A stretch of 64,000 bases of DNA, taken from the NCBI GenBank assembly GCA_002633025.1, contig NMRB01000592.1:239962-303961 (forward strand), given 5' to 3'. Positions 28,701 to 40,700 of this stretch are shown here, in pieces (position 1 is the first letter of the stretch; each line of letters begins with the position of its first letter). The DNA is from Notospermus geniculatus. Taxonomy: Eukaryota; Nemertea; Pilidiophora; Heteronemertea; Lineidae. The translations under genes were made by a program, and so were the position numbers. A model generated the notes under the pieces. That model had not been told where the DNA came from. It saw only the letters and a program-made list of their open reading frames with translations, and searched no databases.

Positions 28701-31700
28701 CTGTGCGTTCCAGTCTGCGTACATGTATGCCACCATCGCAGGGGTGATGGTCTACGAGCCATTAACCCATGGATATTGACGTTACGATGAGAGATGTGAC
28801 GACCTGATCTCCATGGTTTCATCGATGTCGGGACGTCCTGTTGAGATGGCTGTGTGGGATGAACTACAGGGCTGGTAATTGACAGGAGAAACCTATTGTC
28901 ATGCCTTGAATTGTTCATGGCAATCATTTACAACAAAAGTTTCCAATTCTGACGTATTATGTCATGGTGGGGCGATTAAAAAACCAATGTACAGGAAAAT
29001 CCCCGAGGAAGTGCAAATAGCGTTCAGAAATTCACCTTCACTGGGCATGCTCACAATCCCCGAGAGAAGCGCCAGAAACTTCCTCCGGAAAGCTTTCTCC
29101 GAAGACGCTACAAATAACACCATGGCAAATACAGGTGTACGCTAGCTTAACAACTTCTGTTACGTCGTGTCAATTGTTTTCGTGCCCATCCCCAACTTGT
29201 AAACAAACACCTTGTAAACAGCACCTTCTGTTAATATCGACTTGTCGGTTAAAACCATTGAGAATATCTGTACCCAGCAATAACGCTACAACTTCCATTT
29301 CCACTCCGCCATTACCAGCGATCATCTTGCCGCGTATCGCTGACGAGAATGCTCGTTATTGGCTCTTATCTTGACGTTTGAACGTGACATGCAAGTCCTC
29401 GGCGTAGAGTGGGATGAACCTCTTTAGATGGAACTGAACACACTCATCTTCACGATCGCTTTCCCCACATTTGGACCTATTATAGTAACTACTGTTTTTC
29501 AGGGTTCGAGTTACACCTTCCTTGACCCCATGTGAGTACCGGTAGATTTTCAATGGGGTTCTCCATTTGGTCACATGATGAGTTATGGACGGAGTAGAGG
29601 TGACACGTATAGAGGCTCCTTGTTCGAGAGATGCGATTCACCAAGCACGGCCAATCACAATCACACCTTGAATCGGCATCGGCCAATCACACCTTGAATC
29701 GTCATCAATAATAGGTGGCGTCTGAAGTTCAAACCCGCGCATATTCTCGTGTGGCCTGCTTCGCCGTGGATAACCCCATTGGGAGAAGTTTGCTTCTGGT
29801 CACAGTAAGGAGAGTCTGATGCCAATGGGCATGGTGGGCCTTGCAAGGGGGTATAATGTGCCAGTGGGCCCATGCAAGTGGGATGTGATGCCAGTGGGGC
29901 CCATGCAAGTGGAGCGTGATGCCAGTGGGGCCTTGCAAGGGGAGCATGATGTCAGTGGGCCCATGCAAGTGGGAATTTGATGCCAGTGGAGCCATGCAAG
30001 TGGTGTATGATGTCAGTGGGGCCTTGCAAGGTGAGCATGATGTAGTGGAGCCTTGCAAGGGACGTGATGGGCCATGCAAGTGGAGCATGATGATCAGTGG
30101 GGCCTTGCAGAGGATATAATGCCAATGGGCCTATGCAAGGGGAGCGTGATGCCAGTGGGGCCATGCAGAGGATATGATGCCAGTGGGTTCATGCAAGGGG
30201 AGTGTGATGCCAGTGGGGCCTTGCAAGTGGAGCTGATGTCAGTGGGGCCTTGCAGTAGAGCATCTAGAAGGTATGCGAGCATCAGACATTGTCACTGTTC
30301 AAGTCCTTGCCTCCACTGCCTCACCTTGCATTCCTACAAGGAGGAGATAGTCTGAAGGGATCAAGTGATGAGCTGAATGAGCTGCTCCTGGAGGTCCCCA
30401 GGAAGGTTTCCAGAGGGAGACTGGGGTAATGATGCTAATCAAACGGAATGAGGTTGGATGGAACATGGACAAAAAGTGTGGTTAGAAGAACACATGGTCC
30501 GACATGTATCGATTATTTTTTATGTGTGTGCATGAAAGTCGGGTTAGGAAATGTACGGTCACGTTGTTCTCACATTGATACGTTAGGGTTTGATTCATTC
30601 AGTCTTGATTAATGGTCAGATTTAGAAAGGAATATGTATATCAGATCGTACTGAATCAATAGAAATTAATTGCCGCGATGTGAGTTATCAATTCGATGAG
30701 ATATTTGAGATTTATCGCTACAGAATTTGAGACACATATCTGAAAAGTACCTGACTTTGCTTCCAGGTATATTTAATTTGTTATAGAGATGTGATGATAT
30801 TGATGGCAGGCCTTAGGGGAAGGTGCCGCTAATGATAAGACACTCGCCTTGTTTCCGAAGGTGGCAGATGCAGAATCCTATTGTAATGCAGGAGGAAACC
30901 AGAGGACCAGAGAAATGCTTAAATTCAAGAGTTGCCTGCTCTATCATATGTGACCCACTCCAACAAAAGTAGGCCCGTGTCACAGGTGATCATCATTGGT
31001 CATCAGTTTACTCAACTATTATCATTGCTGTCCACTACTATTGTCAACCTGCAGAGATGCACATTTCAGCTATTGTGTTGTAAGGCTGTTAACCCTTTCC
31101 TCGGTTGCAACATGGGCCTGCGCCTACCTTTGCTAGATCTGTCACATATGAAGCCCTGGGCCCATATTCATAAAACTACTTAAGTCTAAGTGTGACACTT
31201 ATCCTTTGTTCAACACAAAAGATAAGTATCACACTTTGACTTAAGTATGTTTATGAATATGGACCCTGATCTGCAGAATCAAACCTATCAGGTAGAGGGC
31301 GATAGGTGTGAAAGCTTCCCTGTGCTTCTCAACAGTTGAAGAAGAGAAAAAGTGGTGAAGTTCAAACTGTAGTTATTTCATGAAGAACACTCTCCTAATA
31401 CTCTATGTCAATAATCGTTTGTAAGGACGTCAGCCTTGTGTCTGCAATTCTCTGCCAAAATTCTCCTGAAAGTGTTTCATCCAAGTTATCTAATGAACTT
31501 CCTAGTGCGAGTCGTGCAAAGCTCTTTTACTTAAAGATGAAATTGGTTCTTGGTTGATTAAGACAAAGTAGACTCATTAATTCAAAACTTAATGGAATAG
31601 ACTTGAAAATGGATCAAAATGGCTGCCATCCCGTTATCGTTTTTATTATCCTTTGGAAATTGACAAGGTATTTGGCTCGTCTGAGCGTGTTTGGGGTAAA

Positions 31701-34700
31701 TTATGAGGAAGTACTGATTCAACTTCCCTGTGAAGGAAACATTGTTTAGTTTTCACAACTATGTTTACATGTAGTTTTCACAACTATGTTTAGTTTTCAC
31801 AACTATGTTTAGTTTTCACAACTATGTCATCAGTCAGGTTGCTATAATATTGGCTGCAGCCTTTAACGATTTCGCTACCATAGACCAGTATACGGGTGTA
31901 ATGTTTTCCACTGCCCCCCCCCCGTTTGCCAATGCCCCCAACCGAAGATTGACGGAATAAGCCGCAATGTGACAATGGGGAGGCACTGATCAACATGTCT
32001 TTCTGTATTTAGTGTCCGCCGAACAATAAAGCGGGCATTGTCATACGGGGGGCATTCTCATACATTACACCGGTCCATGACATTGTGACGCTGCCGTAGC
32101 AAACCTTTCTGCAGTATGGCTCTGGATCACCCTATTTCTTGCGTGCCCAAGCAGTGTGGTGCAGCTTGGAAACATCGGCGCCTATCACCTCTGAGGTGCC
32201 AGGTTCAATCCCGATCAGATCTGCTCTTCATGTGATAGAGAGAGCAACTCTGACAGCGCATGTTTTCTCAGACATACCGTTGTAAATTTCACATTAACCC
32301 TTAGAGCGCCGGGTTTTTTCAACTTTTCCTTCCCCTGTGAGTGTGACCAGAGTTTTTTCGAAAAACAAAAAAAATTTCGAAAAAAAGAAAAAAATTGCCA
32401 AAAATGCATGTGTTTTGAAGTTTTAATTTTATGACCTTTTCTGAGTATACTCGGTAACGGCGCTCTAAGGGTTAAATGTAAATGTACATGTACCCAATGT
32501 TGTCTGGTAATGCTGGATTTGGCACTTAGTTCTCAATTCCGTATTTTCATCCCCAAATCCTGTCTGAGCACAGCTTGGAACCAAAAAAGCAGATTTACTG
32601 CTTTGGGATTTCTTACTGTTGCTACAAGATGAAATGTTTGCAAGGCAAACGAACCACTTTTTGAGCCAACATGAGTTAGAGTGCAGACTTTGATTCGTAT
32701 CAAAGCGTTCTTTTTAGGAAACGGAACAATTTAAGAACGTTCTGTAAATTTGTTATCTAAAGTGCTGCTCCACTTGGGATAAGAGTGTAATCTCATCATC
32801 ATCTTCTCATTGGATTCCATTTGGTTGTGTTTGACATGACATGGATTTCAAACACAGTCTCAAACGTGTAATGAATTCCTCGGCTCCGAACGCTATCGGT
32901 GATGTATGCGTTGATTGCATTTCTGTAGTTACGACATGTTTCTTTTCATTTCTCCATGTCGATTGCGTTGACTTTTCTGATGCAGATGACTGCATCACTA
33001 ACGGAATATTTAGTTTAACATTTTGAGTATCGTAAGGTATGCAGACGTTATTAAGAGTTGCCTCAGGAAGGTTAAGCATGTATGCCTATGTCATTGGCAC
33101 TGTAGGTGTGGGCGTGCATATTGCAGAGTGGTAATGAAACTATCAGTTATGCACTCCCTCCACCCTGCCACCCCCCTCATAATCAGGCAGACACCTCTCA
33201 GTTACCGTACGGAGCACAGTTATTGACCTACCTTTAGCCGCCTACTTTCTGCTTACGTCACGTGGGAGGTACGCTCCAATTCATTGCGTGTGGTACGGGT
33301 ATGTTGCGCAACTCTTCCACGTGATCTCTGCTCACCTTGTGCGAATGACGTTACGTCTTCACTGCGTGCCTTACAAGCTGCCGCGCAACATCTGTGGAAG
33401 ATATGAGGACAGTATGCACATGACGCTGCATTTGGTGTGGGGTGGTACGGGGCGTGGAAGGTAGGTCAGTTTTGCCGAGTACTGTAAGAACAGTATCAGT
33501 CAATCCCAAAGGTATACCGGTACTATTGGTGAGATTTCATTCTAATGCTGATGTCAGGTTGACCTTACGATGGCACAGAACAGGCGATGACTGACTTTTC
33601 CAGATAACTTTGCGTCTGAGGCAAGACTGCGTGGAACAAATCAGTCGCCGATGACATGACTGCAGTTGTGTCTCAATTACGACGATTGGGATCGGTGCCA
33701 ATCAAAAAGATCACGAATCGCAACAGTTGAACCTATTCAACTTCTGTGCCATCCCGGCGGGCATAATCCGTTTGTAGTCGACCTTACGATTCCCTGCGCG
33801 AAGATGCCGCCTGTTCCAAGATGAGCGCACACAATTTCACTTTTGCGACCTGGCCGCAATTTCTTCACTTGATGCCGACTGTTCTGTCGCAGCGCAGGCA
33901 ATCGTAGTGCGACCTGACATCAGCATAATATTCCCAGGTTGTTTGTCTTGCCACGATTGGCTTCTTTCGTAACGTGAAACAGAACATGGAATTTGTGAAC
34001 ATTGGGAAAAAATATGAATCTTTTGCAAACAGGCCGGCGATTATTTCGAAGGATCACTCCCAAGGATGAGATAAATCATGATAAATGATGATCAGACAAG
34101 ATCATTAAGTGGTTACGTGACAATAATGGCATCCATTCTTCCCTCGTTAGCATATTTGCAAATTGGCAGCGGATTTGAGTGCACTGAGTGGTGAGTCTGA
34201 AATAAAGTTGATTTGGGGGGTTGACTCTTTTGAGCCCAAGCAGTAATATCCTGATAGAACACTTTATGAGTACCAGTGGCGGATTCAGTGGGGCACAGCT
34301 TATGTGGTGGCGAGGGATAACCACCATTATTTTAGGGGCTGACAGACGAAGAGAACACTTGATGTCGTAGATATCTGTTTATTTCTGCAGTGACAACCAG
34401 GGATCTTGTGTCCCTACAAACCGGCATAGCTCTCTCTACGCACGCGCAAGGCGCACGCTGCAAACACGCTACAAATGGGGTATTCCCCTAGTGGGTACAC
34501 GGGGTTCTGGCGAGGAACTTGACCGCCACTTACAAAGGATATCAGTTGACAACTTAAGGATATGCAACTCCTCTTGTAACTTTACAGATAAGGTTTCAGG
34601 AGTAACTAGACCATGTATCTTAAGAGATGCAGATTCCTGCGTTGGCCATCTATTCTGTTCACATTCTGATTTCACCTGAGACACGTCTGGCCATTAGTAT

Positions 34701-37700
34701 TCTCTGTAGCAGCTTGGAAGGAGATTTAATGCTGTTGCCTCCTATCCTAGCTAATATCCATAGAGCTCTGATGGCTCTCGAGGTCTCTTATGGCTCCAGC
34801 AAGGAGATGAGTTGTTGGTATGACTGCCAAGTATAAAGCATTCCCCAAAATTGATTGCCGTTTGTGTGAGGAAGAAATGGGTGGGATGCATCCTTGGAAT
34901 TTTTACTGCAGGGATTCAAGATCAGGCACGGATCCAAGGGGGTCGCACCCAACGCATGCCCCCCTTTCGGTCAACAAATCTGTAAAATTGACCATGAAAT
35001 TCTGAAATTTTGAGCAAATCATTGAAGTTCACCACAGATTTCGATGTTTCTAGCACAGTACGCCCCCTCTTTTCCGAAATTGTGGATCCGCCCCTGCAGG
35101 ATGGTCGTTTGAACCTGAGGGCCATTGGATACTCAGGGCCTTCTTCACTTGAGAAAAGGCCTCCGGCGGATTGAAGGACCTTAAGCAGAATGCCAGATTG
35201 CAGTGAAGAGAAACACCTTAACCCTTCAGGCCCTATAAAGCTGTGGCTGGCCACTTTGAAAATCTTACGATGGCTGCCGCCCTCCTATATTTTCAGCCAT
35301 ACAGTACAGGTCACAATTGACATCCCTACGGCTTCGCGTAACTCACGGCTTTGGTTTCTCGTAACTCACTGCGTAACTCGCCAAAATCGCGCAACTCGCC
35401 TCGTAAATCACTGCATAGCTAGCGCAATTCGCGTAACTCACCACGTAACTCACCTCTTAAGTTACGCGTAACATAGCTCGTGAGTTGTTGCGTAAGTTAC
35501 GAGTGACTTACGCGTAACTTACGCGAATTTAGGGATGTCAGTTGTGACCTGTACTGTATGATGATTCAGTCATTGTGTAGGCCGGCACTGGCCGGTCTAG
35601 GATTTTGTTAGCGGGCGTCTACAGCTGTTCTAGGGATTTGGATGTAGCCTATGAATTGCGAGATATTTGTTGAAAATCTCTTGGGTTTACAGAACATGTA
35701 ACAAAAAGTCTCGAGCCTACAGGGTCAAGAGCACTAATTTCTGAGGTATATTCTAAGCATTATGTGTTAACATGTTGTGACCATGTTCAGTCCCTAGTTG
35801 TCACATTTATTGTGGTGATTATACACGGCAGCACAATACAGGTATTGATGAGATATTTCATTATCCATTAGTATATGCTAACTCGGTAAAAATGTCAATA
35901 AACGTGCGTGATGCGGACCGTTTGTTTATCGTCATGACAGAATCGACCACGGTTTGAAGTCGCCATTTTCAGTATGTCGCGATCGTCAATCAGCCATGTT
36001 TTCTCTCAAAGCAAATTATAGGGAATATTACGGATGAGTTGTTGGACATGGTCAATGGGTGGCGCTGGTTGATGAGTGATACTCAGGGGTGTCGGGGTGG
36101 CGCAATAGAAACATCGGCACCTGCCACCACTGAGGTCGCGGGTTTGATCCCCGGTCGTGCAAGTGGCTTTATGTGGTAGAGAGGGCGATCTCTCCTCGAC
36201 ATCGTAGGTTTTCTCCGGGGGCTCCGGTTTCCTCCTACATATCGTTAATATCGCCCAATATTGTTTGATGAGTAGCTATAATGCCCTAAGCGGGCGCTTG
36301 CACTCCTGAAATAATATTTTAAAAATAAAAATAAAAATACTCAGCATCGTCAGGTGATCAACGGGTCAAGACTTGCCAGTGTAACGTGACTTGATGCAGT
36401 TTTCAAGAGAATGAAGTGAATCAATCCTAGTTATTTTACAACTGATCATTAGTCGGGCTGTTCGGTTGCACATCACGATAGATCTCAAGCCAATTATAGC
36501 GGACCGCCGCTTAATATAGAGGTTACTGTGTACTGATTCATTGAACTGTTTATCACAGCACAAACAGCAAACAGCAAGCCTTGTGTTGGAGTCCTGTTCA
36601 GATCCTTGCCATTTAGAAAATCCTGCCATTTACAGCTACCGCAGATCTCAAATCCATAAGTCTGTACATTATTTCTCTTAAAATCCATATTTCCTTTGCT
36701 TCTGATCCAAGTTGGATATCGATTTCCAGGAGACATAACAGATACACTTTATCACCTGTCCTGGTTCACATGATGATGATGCTTTGACACGGACTCTGAT
36801 AGAGAGATCAGTTGGATCTTGCATAGTAAAGCCAGGAGCAACCAGGCAATATCGCAAGCAATCTGATCACAAGCGAACAAAATTGCTAAGTTTGGACTGG
36901 ACAGCGATGCGTGGAATCCTCTCGCCAGTGATGTTCACCCAGTGTCAAACAATACCAAACCGATATTGTCCTGTCTGCTGTGGCTGGCGAGAAGATCGGT
37001 GGTGAGTAGATCGCTTGTGATCACCTGCTGTGCTGCTGGCTTAAGAATGAAATCGGGTCCAATGAGAATGAATATCTTCATCAAGTACTTGCTGGAGAGC
37101 TGTATCTGACTGTTGTTTTAAATCCTGATGTTTCGTTTCTTTTTCAGTTGGTCGGTGCCCAGTTTGACCTTGAGAAGAACTTTATCATCCAAGAACCTGA
37201 GAGCATCACTCATATGCTAGAACTGCTGGAGCATTGTACACCAAAACTACAGGTAAGAGGCTCCTTCCCCAGACAGCCCGCTCTTCCCAATTTTCTTTAA
37301 ACCTGACCCTCGTGGCTGTACAAACTCATCCCTCTGATGATACCTTCCCCAAACAGCCTCTCTTCTCCAACTTCTTCTGAATCCACCTCTCCCCAGATGA
37401 CCCCTTCCCCATTTTGGTTCCTGAAGCTGCCGCTAGGGCTAGAAGGCTTCGGCTCTGGCTGCCATCTTTGGCAGCTAGAGCCGAAGCCCTCTAACCCTAG
37501 CGGTGGATTTGGGAACCAAAATGCCGTAAAAAAACCAACCAACCCTCTCTTCCCCAACTTCTTTTGAACCTGACCCCCCCAGATCCCCGAGATGACCCCC
37601 TCCCTCCGGCCCTCTCCTTCCAACCTCTCTCCCCAACTTCTTTTGAACCTGACCCTCGTGGCTGTACAAACTCATCCCAGAAATGGCCATCCAATTGATG

Positions 37701-40700
37701 TGATGTTCTTGTGACACTAGCTTTTCTTTCACCTCGAGCAATTGGTCCATCGATTTTCTTCCTAACCTTCTCGCGACAATGGGAGAGCAAAAGAAGTAAT
37801 CCACTTATTCCACAAGAGATGGCCGAGTCTCGCCTCTGGTAGCCAAAAGCAGAGAGAATCAATGTGAATGGCTGTGAAACGATGGGATTTTGATTAACCA
37901 GTGATACAGGAAGCTTTACCTGTTTGCCAATGGAAGACCAAGAGGGTTTTGTCACAAAGGCTGGAAAAATTGCTAGAAGTCGTCTGGGACTTGTCCGATG
38001 TGCCAGATTTGATAAGAAATCATGGGAAGTTGATTTCAGAAGGTCTGGAACCAAAGCCTCTGTTGGACTTCTGGATCTGCAAGATAACTGACCTCATCTT
38101 CCATCCCAATGTCAAAGGATTGGAGGTCAACCGACTGTCCCTGGACATTTCGTCCCGTAGGGCTTCATCCAGGACATTTCGTCAGTAAGAACTTTTCGTC
38201 CCAAAACATTTCGTCCCCAACGATTTTCCATCCGTGGACATTTTGTCCTGAAGGACTGTCCATCCATGTACATTTCGTCCCCAGGGACTATCCATCCATG
38301 GAGATTTTGTCCCTCGGTTACTGTCCAGCCGTGAACATTTTGACCCCAAGGACTGTCCGTCCATGGACATTTTGTCCCCAAGGACTGTCCATCCATGGAC
38401 ATTCCGTCCCCAGGGACTATCCATCCATGGACATTTTGTCCCTCCGTTACTGTCCATCCGTGAACATTTTGACCCAAGGACTGCCCGTCCATGGACATTT
38501 CGTCCCCAGGGACTATCCATCCATGGACATTTTGTCCCTCGGTTATTGTCCGTCCGTGAACATTGTCCCCTAGGACTATCCATCCGTGGACATTTTGTCC
38601 CCAGGGACTATCCATCCATGAGCATTTTGTCCCCAAGGACTGTCTGTCCATGGACATTTCGTCCCAACGACTTTTCTTCCCTGGACATTTTGTTGTCGTT
38701 GGACATTTCATCCCTGATGCTGTCTCTGCCTTGTCATTTATTGTGACCACCAGACCACAAGGAGGGTTATCACTTGTAGAGTTCATCGGATTGACACTTG
38801 ACTTCAAGCCAACCTTCACCGCTTTCAACCACCTGCCCACTCCAGACCGCTGGATTCTGACCACTCTACCTCGGGTAGTGTTATCACGTGCTGGCCCTTA
38901 ATTACAAAGGTCATCTTGAAGTCAACCTTTGCACGCAACCACCCTTCACGACCGATGGATTAAACCTAATGCTGATCAATGAAATCTTTTGATCCATCAG
39001 TCGACGGTTAATCATGCAGTTCAGGTCGTCTGCTTCATTGATTAAACGACTTATCGTGAATCTAACGTCTGCTGTCAATGTATTGATAACCGCTGTTAGT
39101 TTATGAGCGTGCCAGATTGGTGCAGATGACAGGTTTAACGTCTTTGATGTTGTGGATGTAAAAATTTTCAATCGTTTTAATTGTCTGGAGTTGTCAGATG
39201 ACACTTTACTGATATTGTTCACGTTGATGCTGTTCACACTGACGCAGTTCACGCTGAAACTGTTCACATCTACTCAAATAGGAGTCTACTATGGTTCCAC
39301 TCCAAGAAATTTCTTCTGTAGGTGATTGGTGTTTGTACAGGGTGTCCCAAAAGACTGAAAACAGCAGGGAATTAGACAGTTATATCTGAGGAACTGGTCC
39401 ACCATGGTCAGAACTGACCCACCAAGGTCACAACCAGCCCACTGTGGTCAACTTAGGGTTGTCACAGTTTCAGATTGGAGTAGACGGTGCCTATGACCTC
39501 TGATGTTCTGGGTTCTGTCCCTCTCAGACCTGCTCCTCATGTGATAGTCCGGGCCCTGGGATTTCCTACCACTGTACATTAAGCCACAGAATGTTTTGAA
39601 GCCGTGTAGACTGACTTGCCCCTCACCATGCGGTAAACCCACATCCTCTATCCAGGGAAGATGCCTCCTATAAACGTGGGAAAAAGTCGATTGTATTGTG
39701 TGGCTTCTATCACAAAAACGCATGCAATCAAAAAGATACTTCATCTTCCAATTATATGGTATCCGTTAGCTCTTGGTATGATTAGCGAATAGCATCAGAA
39801 GAAGTCGCTGCCGCGATGCCGCCAACGGCCTAGAGATGGAATTACTGCAGAGAAATCAGTACATCTTTTGTAAAAAAGATGATGATACCGTAGATGATTA
39901 TCTTTCCGTTAAGTGAAGAGTGCTCAGATTTTGTGTAGTGCTTCCATGGTGGTTTGAAATCACTCAAATTAACTTCGTTTTTGAGAGAAAGATCTGATTG
40001 TGATTGGTTGCATTTTCAGCCCTGGGGTTTAGCACAGTGAAAAGATAGGGTGCCTGTCGACTCTTGTGGACTGTCAGAGTGGCACAGTGGAAACATCAAT
40101 GCCTGTCACTGCTGCCGTTTGGGTTTGATCCCCAGTTGGACCCATGCTTCATGTAATAGATGAGACAACTCTCTCTGATGCCACAAATTTTCCTGGATGC
40201 TTTGGTTTCCTCCTGCTCTACACTCAAATTGATGTAAACAACGGAGATCTGTGCACTTCCACCGAAATCTCAACCACAACCTCGATCTGAAATTGCAGGG
40301 CTTTCAATTTCCAGGTAGAACTACCGTTAAATGGTAGCGCCCAAGTTAGCCACGCCCAAAATTTAAAAAAATTTCAAAAAAGTTTGAAAATTTTTTTGAA
40401 CAATTTTGACAAATTTTGTTTGAAATTTTTAAATTCCGCTGTCTTACGAGCATGACGATATGGCGAATGACGGCAACGAAATCAATGACTTTTGCAATGA
40501 TAGGGCCAATAAAGCACCCGGAGCTAGCTCCGAAGTGGGCAGTATACCTAAGGGCGACGTCTGCTTTGGAAATAACATCTGAAAGTGTAAAAAAAACTGT
40601 GGACAACTGAGAAAAGATTCAATAATAAAGATTTTATTTGTGAGCATCACTGAATCTTGCTGTTCTTCTTATAAGATGTCTTCATATCATCTGTACCCAT

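Larger units (their letters stand above)
1703..37147 (+). other. Intron 1 of the neurobeachin-like gene (35.4 kb)
   Basis: Bounded by GTAAGT and TTTTTCAG. It holds no exon recognised from the family. Its identifiable content is repeats: SINEs, foldback MITEs, minisatellites and one assembly gap, listed separately. Two unrecognised candidate exons lie at 13.6-14.3 kb. Stretches not listed separately (for example 2331-4225, 4315-6535, 7254-9045, 12120-13245, 14460-16080, 17430-20220, 28200-29815) show only scattered stop-rich ORFs and no feature I can support. Confidence 0.9.

Noticed and set aside
29729-30355. Overlapping repetitive frames on both strands
   Set aside because: Again minisatellite-driven.
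36087-36336. tRNA gene
   Set aside because: A- and B-box motifs are present but the cloverleaf is broken and the sequence recurs many times with a common 3' domain, so it is a SINE.
1703-37147. MAB21-type gene nested in the intron, as in vertebrate NBEA
   Set aside because: No long conserved single-exon frame of that kind is present in the window.
37297-38054. - strand frames of 108-185 codons near exon 2
   Set aside because: They lie over pyrimidine-rich repeats and a foldback; no domain, and the conserved + strand exon 2 is adjacent but not overlapped meaningfully.
38109-38864. Frames up to 245 codons on the - strand and 154 on the + strand
   Set aside because: Translation of a 30-base minisatellite; repetitive peptides on both strands.
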